From Levilactobacillus andaensis (GTDB taxonomy: Bacteria > Bacillota > Bacilli > Lactobacillales > Lactobacillaceae): DNA of 64,000 bases. Both the position numbers and the translations under genes were made by a program. This document shows positions 60,249 to 64,000 of this stretch, piece after piece (within the stretch, counting starts at the first letter, position 1; every line of letters starts with the position of its first letter). The stretch lies in the NCBI RefSeq assembly GCF_016861695.1, contig NZ_BOLP01000015.1, forward strand, positions 18,698 through 82,697. Reading direction: 5' to 3'. The notes under the pieces are model-generated. The model was not told the origin of the DNA. It ran no database searches and saw only the letters and a program-made list of their open reading frames with translations.

Positions 60249-60407
60249 TAAGCCGAGAGGTCGCCAGATATGGGCTCAGGCGCGTCGTTCTACTTGGTCG
60301 GCGTTTCTTGCCGTCCTAGTAGAAGACCAAGCTTGAAGACTCGTGCTTTTCGAGGCTTCAAGTTGTGTCCGCACCGTTCCAGCCCATATCTGGCGACCGG
60401 TAAGGCG
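60249..60407 (+). repeat. Dispersed structured repeat R2, copy 6
   Basis: Outer stem GGTCGCCAGATATGGGCT paired over all 18 bases; hairpins TTCTACT/AGTAGAA and CTTGAAG/CTTCAAG. Ends 22 bases before the stop of the peroxiredoxin gene. Confidence 0.87.
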
Positions 60408-60428
60408 ACATAACCGCCAAATTATTAG

Positions 60429-60992
60429 TTAGATTTTACCCACAAGGTCCGTGCCGGGCTTCAGGGTTTCTTCGCCGGGATGCCAGTTGGCGGGGCAGAC
60501 ACGGTCGCCGTGTTCCGCAACGAATTGCGCCGCAGTCAGCGTCCGCAGGATTTCACCGGCGTTGCGCCCGATGCCCATATCATTGATCGTATAGGACCGA
60601 ACTTCGCCTTGAGGGTCCAGAATGAAGACACCACGGTAAGCTTGCCCGGCCGCTTCGTCGAGAACCCCGTAGTGCCGCGCCAAATCACCAGCAGGGTCCG
60701 CAATCATTGGGTAGTCGACCTGACCGACCTCTTCACTCTGTTCGTGCCAAGCCTGATGAACAAACTCGGTATCCTCAGAAACACTGTAGATCTCCGCATT
60801 TTGTTGCTGAAATGCTGCGTAATGGGCAGCTAAGTCGCCGAGTTCCGTGGGACAAACGAACGAAAAGTCTGCTGGGTAAAAGAACAGAATTGACCAGTGA
60901 CCGCGTAAGTCGTCCGCCGTTAAGGCTTTGACCTCGCCGTCCTGATACGCATTGACTTGAAAATCGGGTAACGCTGAACCAATATAATTCAC
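60429..60992 (-). CDS. Typical 2-Cys peroxiredoxin (AhpC-type)
   Basis: A 187-residue thiol peroxidase that reduces H2O2 and organic peroxides. The peroxidatic Cys is in FSFVCPTELGD (about 46) and the resolving Cys in DRVCPANWHPGE (about 165), both intact. The GTG at 60992 gives MNYIGSALPDF, as in AhpC proteins, and has GGGGAG 8 bases ahead; an ATG six codons earlier has no site. No ahpF lies beside it. PerR-like palindromes lie upstream. Confidence 0.9.
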   Translation of the reverse strand: MNYIGSALPDFQVNAYQDGEVKALTADDLRGHWSILFFYPADFSFVCPTELGDLAAHYAAFQQQNAEIYSVSEDTEFVHQAWHEQSEEVGQVDYPMIADPAGDLARHYGVLDEAAGQAYRGVFILDPQGEVRSYTINDMGIGRNAGEILRTLTAAQFVAEHGDRVCPANWHPGEETLKPGTDLVGKI

Positions 60993-61033
60993 GATAATTT
61001 CTCCCCTCATTTTCTGAATTCTGAATCATCTTT

Positions 61034-61062
61034 AGCATAACCGTTTTTACAGCTTAAATCAA
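61034..61062 (-). promoter_or_regulatory. Promoter of the peroxiredoxin gene
   Basis: TTGATT (61057-61062) and TATGCT (61034-61039), 17 bases apart on the minus strand, about 42 bases before the GTG. Confidence 0.65.
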
Positions 61063-61098
61063 GAATGATTCTAAACTAGAGTCAGAAATGCCGATTTT

Positions 61099-61139
61099 AC
61101 TATAATTATTTTTATAGTAAGTTATTATAATTATTATTC
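61099..61139. promoter_or_regulatory. PerR/Fur-like palindromes
   Basis: ACTATAA-N6-TTATAGT (61099-61118) and TTATAATTATTATTC (61125-61139). The second matches 12 of 14 fixed positions of the PerR consensus. They lie between the peroxiredoxin promoter and the M-box promoter, so either transcript could be affected. Confidence 0.45.
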
Positions 61140-61160
61140 ACTAGAACTTGAGTGTTTTGC

Positions 61161-61189
61161 TTGCACTTGCTTTGAAAATGATATACACT
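61161..61189 (+). promoter_or_regulatory. Promoter of the M-box RNA
   Basis: TTGCAC (61161-61166), 17-base spacer, TACACT (61184-61189). Transcription would start near 61196, just before the aptamer. Confidence 0.65.
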
Positions 61190-61207
61190 ATTTACATAGG
61201 ATAAATC

Positions 61208-61361
61208 AGAAGCTGTTAGGTGAGGCTCCTATACGGAAAATGCTACTGCTCAGAAACGTCGAGAAACGCCAATGAGTCAGCTGTTCAGGTCAATTTAAGG
61301 CCTGATCTAATGTAGCTGTTATGAACTAACTACGCCGTATAGTGCTAAAACTCAACGACTA
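61208..61361 (+). ncRNA. M-box (ykoK-type) magnesium riboswitch
   Basis: The aptamer is recognised from its conserved blocks in order: GTTAGGTGAGGCTCCTATAC, then TGCTACTGCTCAGAAACGTC, AAACGCCAATGAGTCAGC, TGATCTAATGTAGCTG, and CGCCGTATAGTGCTAAAACTC with CAACGAC closing P1. These blocks are the M-box consensus. ACGACTAGC at its 3' end can pair with GCTAGTTGT in the terminator that follows, giving a clear antiterminator alternative. M-boxes normally control Mg2+ transporter genes (mgtE, mgtA, corA); no intact one follows here. Confidence 0.9.
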
Positions 61362-61385
61362 GCCAAAACTCACACACTTTTTGTG

Positions 61386-61416
61386 GTGCGCTTAGCTAGT
61401 TGTGGCTAAGCGCTTT
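61386..61416 (+). terminator. Expression-platform terminator of the M-box
   Basis: GCGCTTAGC pairs with GCTAAGCGC, then TTTTCTTTT. Its 5' loop overlaps the antiterminator pairing partner. Confidence 0.85.
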
Positions 61417-61468
61417 TCTTTTATCCCCGTCCGTCCCTGTCGACTATCCACCTTGGAGGTGATTGAAC

Positions 61469-61762
61469 ATGACATTGCAACTTTTAGATGATCCCGGAGC
61501 GTGTTATAACTCGCCGGTGGGAAAGTTACCGCCTGTTCAAGCCTCTTGGTTGACGCTTTGAGGAGGACAGCTCTCTAGCTTTCCCGTTCCCGGACCCCGT
61601 AGCTTGATGCGGAGGGTTCGACTGGCAGATTTTAAACAGAATCGACTGACCACATTATTTCAGACGCTGTCGGCGTTGCAACCGACCGTAACTCGTCTGA
61701 ACTTCCCGAATTCGTTCGTGGATCAGTTGGATTCAAGCCACTTAATGGATAACGCAAGCTAG
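61469..61762 (+). pseudogene. Possible decayed gene behind the M-box
   Basis: A perfect ribosome site (TTGGAGGTGATTGAAC) leads to an ATG whose frame stops at TGA (61559-61561) after 30 codons. The same frame then stays open to TAG at 61760. Together it would make a 97-residue chain, far shorter than any known Mg2+ transporter; neither part looks like MgtE, CorA or MgtA to me. Best read as a broken or unrelated small gene. Confidence 0.4.
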
Positions 61763-62077
61763 AGTTACGCCCTTTTTCTCGGTACTATTTCGACATCGAT
61801 GCATTGACGTGCTAGTCAGAATAGCGTTACGAACTCGTAACTGCACTTCACCGCTGGGGGAACCCGGTGGGGAGAAGAAGATTAGTAACTGACGCCGTTT
61901 CAACTAGGCTGGTTTTTAATCTCTGAATGGTCGATACAATAAACGTAATACCAAACCGATTCCGGTTAACCACGTGAATTGGCGGCGCCCATGGGCTGAT
62001 GGGAATCACCCCGCAAGTGTGTTACCGCCACGCAACGTGATTGAGCTGGTATTCATTTGAAGACATTGCTCCAATAA
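61763..62077. other. Intergenic region downstream of the M-box
   Basis: About 315 bases with no open frame of note. ACCGCTGGGGGAACCCGGTGGGG near 61850 is GC-rich. It may be the remains of a lost gene. Confidence 0.4.
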
Positions 62078-62080
62078 AGT

Positions 62081-62121
62081 AAAGCAGGTCACCATTCGCG
62101 AAGGATGGTGACCTGCTTTTT
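62081..62121. terminator. Strong bidirectional terminator
   Basis: AAAGCAGGTCACCAT pairs with ATGGTGACCTGCTTT followed by TTT. It separates the M-box region from the symporter gene. Confidence 0.9.
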
Positions 62122-62164
62122 GGCATAAAAAAAGGAACCGGCCCACGCCAGTCCCCTTCAGCAA

Positions 62165-63454
62165 TTATGCTTTCGCCTTCGCTCGCCGCATCTCCTGCAG
62201 GTAAGCTTGACTCTTTTCTTCACTAAATTCGTGTTCTGATTTCCCGATGATGACCGTTGCTAAGGAGTTCCCGACCACGTTGACCGCGGTCCGCCCCATG
62301 TCGACTAATCGGTCGATCCCAGCGATAAAGGTCAACCCACTCATGGGAACCCCAATCGTCGAAACGGTCGCCAGCAGGACCACGAAGGACGCCCCAGGCA
62401 CCCCAGCCATCCCTTTACTAGTGATCATCAAGACCACTAAGAGGGTAATCTGTTGACCTAAGCTTAAATGAATATGGTAAGCCTGCGCCAAGAACAACGC
62501 TGCCAAAGATTGATAGATGGCGGACCCATCCAGGTTAAACGTGTAGCCGGTGGGAATCACGAAGGAAACGATCCCTTGGCTGACCCCAAACTTGTCCATT
62601 TTATCGATCAACCGTGGCAGAGTCGCTTCAGAACTAGCCGTAGAGAACGCCAGAACGGCTTCGTCTTTGATCACGTATAAGAGGTCCCACAATTTGAAAT
62701 GGAACATCCGGGCAACGATGCCCATGAAGACCACGATGAAGACGGCCATCGTCCCGTAGGCCAACACGATAAAGTAGCCTAGGGGTGCTAACGCCGAGAT
62801 CCCCATTTGAGCAATCGTGACCCCAATCAGGGCACAAACCCCGATTGGTGCGGTGTGCATGACCCAGTTGGTAACGCGGAACATGACTTGTGACACGGCA
62901 TCCAGCACGTCAATGATGACCTGATCCTGTTTGCCGATCGCCGCAGTCCCTAAACCAAAGAAGACGGAGAAGAAGATGACCGGCATCATATCGCCTTCAC
63001 CCAGCGACTTGAAGATGTTGGTGGGAATGATCCCCATCAGTGTCGACCAGATACCCGTATTCTGCGCTGATTTAGCCGAGGAGACGTACTGACTGATATC
63101 CGTACTATGTAGTTGGTGAATGTCGATAAAGTCCCCAGGATGGAAGATATTGCCGACCAGCAGCCCTAAGGCAATCGCAATGGTCGTCATGATTTCAAAG
63201 TAGATGATGGTCTTCCCACCGACCCGGCCTAGTTGCTTGATGTCCCCCATGTTCGCGATCCCAACGGTCAAACAAGACACTACGATTGGTAGAACGATCA
63301 TTTGAATCAAGCCAATAAACATGTTCCCAATGTTTTGCATGGCGGTAATGGCCACTTTGTTTTGATAGAAGACCGCTCCCAGGATAATTCCGAGAACCAG
63401 CCCAATCAAAATCTGCCACCCCAGACTCAGGCGGTAGTTACGATACTTTTTCAT
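62165..63454 (-). CDS. DAACS family dicarboxylate/amino acid:cation symporter
   Basis: A 429-residue membrane symporter of the glutamate/aspartate family. It shows AFSTASSEATLPRLIDK (the serine-rich motif), PTGYTFNLDGSAIYQSLAALF, and GVPGASFVVLLATVSTIGVP, which form the substrate and ion sites. It moves glutamate, aspartate or C4-dicarboxylates with H+ or Na+. The start is uncertain: ATG at 63454 has GGGTGA ahead, ATG at 63469 has AAGAGAG. The longer frame to 63535 has no site. Confidence 0.85.
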   Translation of the reverse strand: MKKYRNYRLSLGWQILIGLVLGIILGAVFYQNKVAITAMQNIGNMFIGLIQMIVLPIVVSCLTVGIANMGDIKQLGRVGGKTIIYFEIMTTIAIALGLLVGNIFHPGDFIDIHQLHSTDISQYVSSAKSAQNTGIWSTLMGIIPTNIFKSLGEGDMMPVIFFSVFFGLGTAAIGKQDQVIIDVLDAVSQVMFRVTNWVMHTAPIGVCALIGVTIAQMGISALAPLGYFIVLAYGTMAVFIVVFMGIVARMFHFKLWDLLYVIKDEAVLAFSTASSEATLPRLIDKMDKFGVSQGIVSFVIPTGYTFNLDGSAIYQSLAALFLAQAYHIHLSLGQQITLLVVLMITSKGMAGVPGASFVVLLATVSTIGVPMSGLTFIAGIDRLVDMGRTAVNVVGNSLATVIIGKSEHEFSEEKSQAYLQEMRRAKAKA

Positions 63455-63895
63455 GTGTGTGTCACCCATTCTCTCTTTTTTAAAGGTTAGTCGTGCGCGT
63501 TTGATTGTTCGGGTAACCGGGGTCACCCACAACAATAACTATGATAGCACACCACGGCGATTAGGCCAAAGTTGTCTTGAATGTTTGTGGTCCATAAAAT
63601 CGGTAATATATGGCCCATAGGCAAACTTAATCATGATGATTATAAATAACATTCGGATACGCGTTTACGAGTTGTACGCAACGCCTGTAGGAAACTATGG
63701 GAAGATCCAGGACGTTCATTGGCTATACAATGGACCCGTTTATAACCTGTTTTGCGTAAATCCTCTGTTCATCTGGCCAGCTGTTGTCAGAAGGGGCACG
63801 GCCCTCTTGAAGTCAGTATTTTGTTTCTGACGCGACTGCGGTGCCAGACGCACTGGCGCCGCGGTCATGCGCTCGGTCTTCTTTTATTTTTTGCA
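63455..63895. other. Intergenic region between the symporter and the rRNA operon
   Basis: About 440 bases. It should hold the symporter promoter (reading left). I see no gene with a ribosome site, no tRNA and no R1-R3 repeat. Confidence 0.5.
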
Positions 63896-63896
63896 C

Positions 63897-63924
63897 AAAA
63901 AAAGAACCCAATCACTGGGTTCTT
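63897..63924 (-). terminator. Terminator of the rRNA operon
   Basis: AAAGAACCCA pairs with TGGGTTCTTT; on the minus strand it is followed by seven T, a few bases after the 5S end. Confidence 0.85.
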
Positions 63925-63930
63925 TCGTTC

Positions 63931-64000
63931 GCGTGGCAACGTCCTATCCTCGCAGGGGGCGATCCCCCAACTACTATCGGCGTGCTAAAGCTTAACTTCC
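63931..64000 (-). rRNA. rrf: 5S ribosomal RNA, 3' part
   Basis: The reverse strand reads GAAGTTAAGCTTTAGCACGC, then CGATAGTAGTTGGGGGATC and TGCGAGGATAGGACGTTGCC, the standard 3' two thirds of lactobacillar 5S rRNA. The 5' part lies outside the window, so an rRNA operon on the minus strand ends here. Confidence 0.92.

Noticed and set aside
19767..60407. R2 copies as parts of a CRISPR array
   Set aside because: The copies are kilobases apart, 160 bases long and internally structured, with no regular spacers and no cas genes in the window.
63633..63830. Short ORFs between the symporter and the 5S gene
   Set aside because: No ribosome sites and no protein-like composition; the stretch is best called intergenic.

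Overview
The window comes from a Gram-positive, low-to-mid GC Lactobacillaceae genome. A heterofermentative, Levilactobacillus-like species is my best guess. The evidence is LPXTG surface proteins (one with a KxYKxGKxW signal peptide and MucBP repeats), AGGAGG-type ribosome sites with many TTG/GTG starts, stand-alone zwf and gnd genes, NrdI, a Dps and a lactobacillar MFS maltose-type transporter. The species call is inference; no 16S is present, only the 3' end of a 5S rRNA at the right edge.

Layout. 1-3.2 kb: a BcsA-like glycosyltransferase with a PilZ domain plus a GT2-GtrA protein. 3.5-8 kb: small proteins, a CNNM/CBS transporter and an AEC permease. 8-11.5 kb: a DHA2 efflux pump and an ABC-F ATPase behind a complete-looking transcription attenuator. 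11.5-16.5 kb: nrdI, nitroreductase, an AAA ATPase, an MFS pump, and a metallochaperone-dps pair under an FNR-type box. 17-22.3 kb: LacI regulator, frameshifted sugar transporter and GH31 alpha-glucosidase. 24.8 kb: a P1B metal ATPase with the same FNR-type promoter geometry as the metallochaperone pair. 27.2-29.4 kb: an ABC-2 exporter. 29.8-44.9 kb: a transporter-rich accessory zone. It contains an AT-rich island (33.3-37.4 kb) with a ribbon-helix-helix regulator, an MFS pump, a 48-residue peptide and three unrecognised proteins in one tight operon, followed by two ABC exporters. About 9 kb of this zone is bracketed by ~190 bp direct repeats derived from the 3' end of a surface-protein gene. 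45-54 kb: AAC(3)-like enzyme, two LPXTG proteins, zwf. 54-64 kb: GNAT/MarR pair, gnd, two paralogous HTH-membrane regulators, peroxiredoxin, an M-box Mg2+ riboswitch without an intact target gene, a DAACS symporter and the end of an rRNA operon.

Three families of dispersed structured repeats (called R1, R2 and R3 here) occupy most long intergenic gaps. Comparing copies by eye shows compensatory base changes in their stems, so the fold itself appears conserved.

The strongest candidates for something new are the peptide plus three-unknown-gene island, the chimeric 58-residue ORFs that carry the tail of a surface protein, and the covarying repeats. All functional calls rest on motif recognition by eye; no database search was run.
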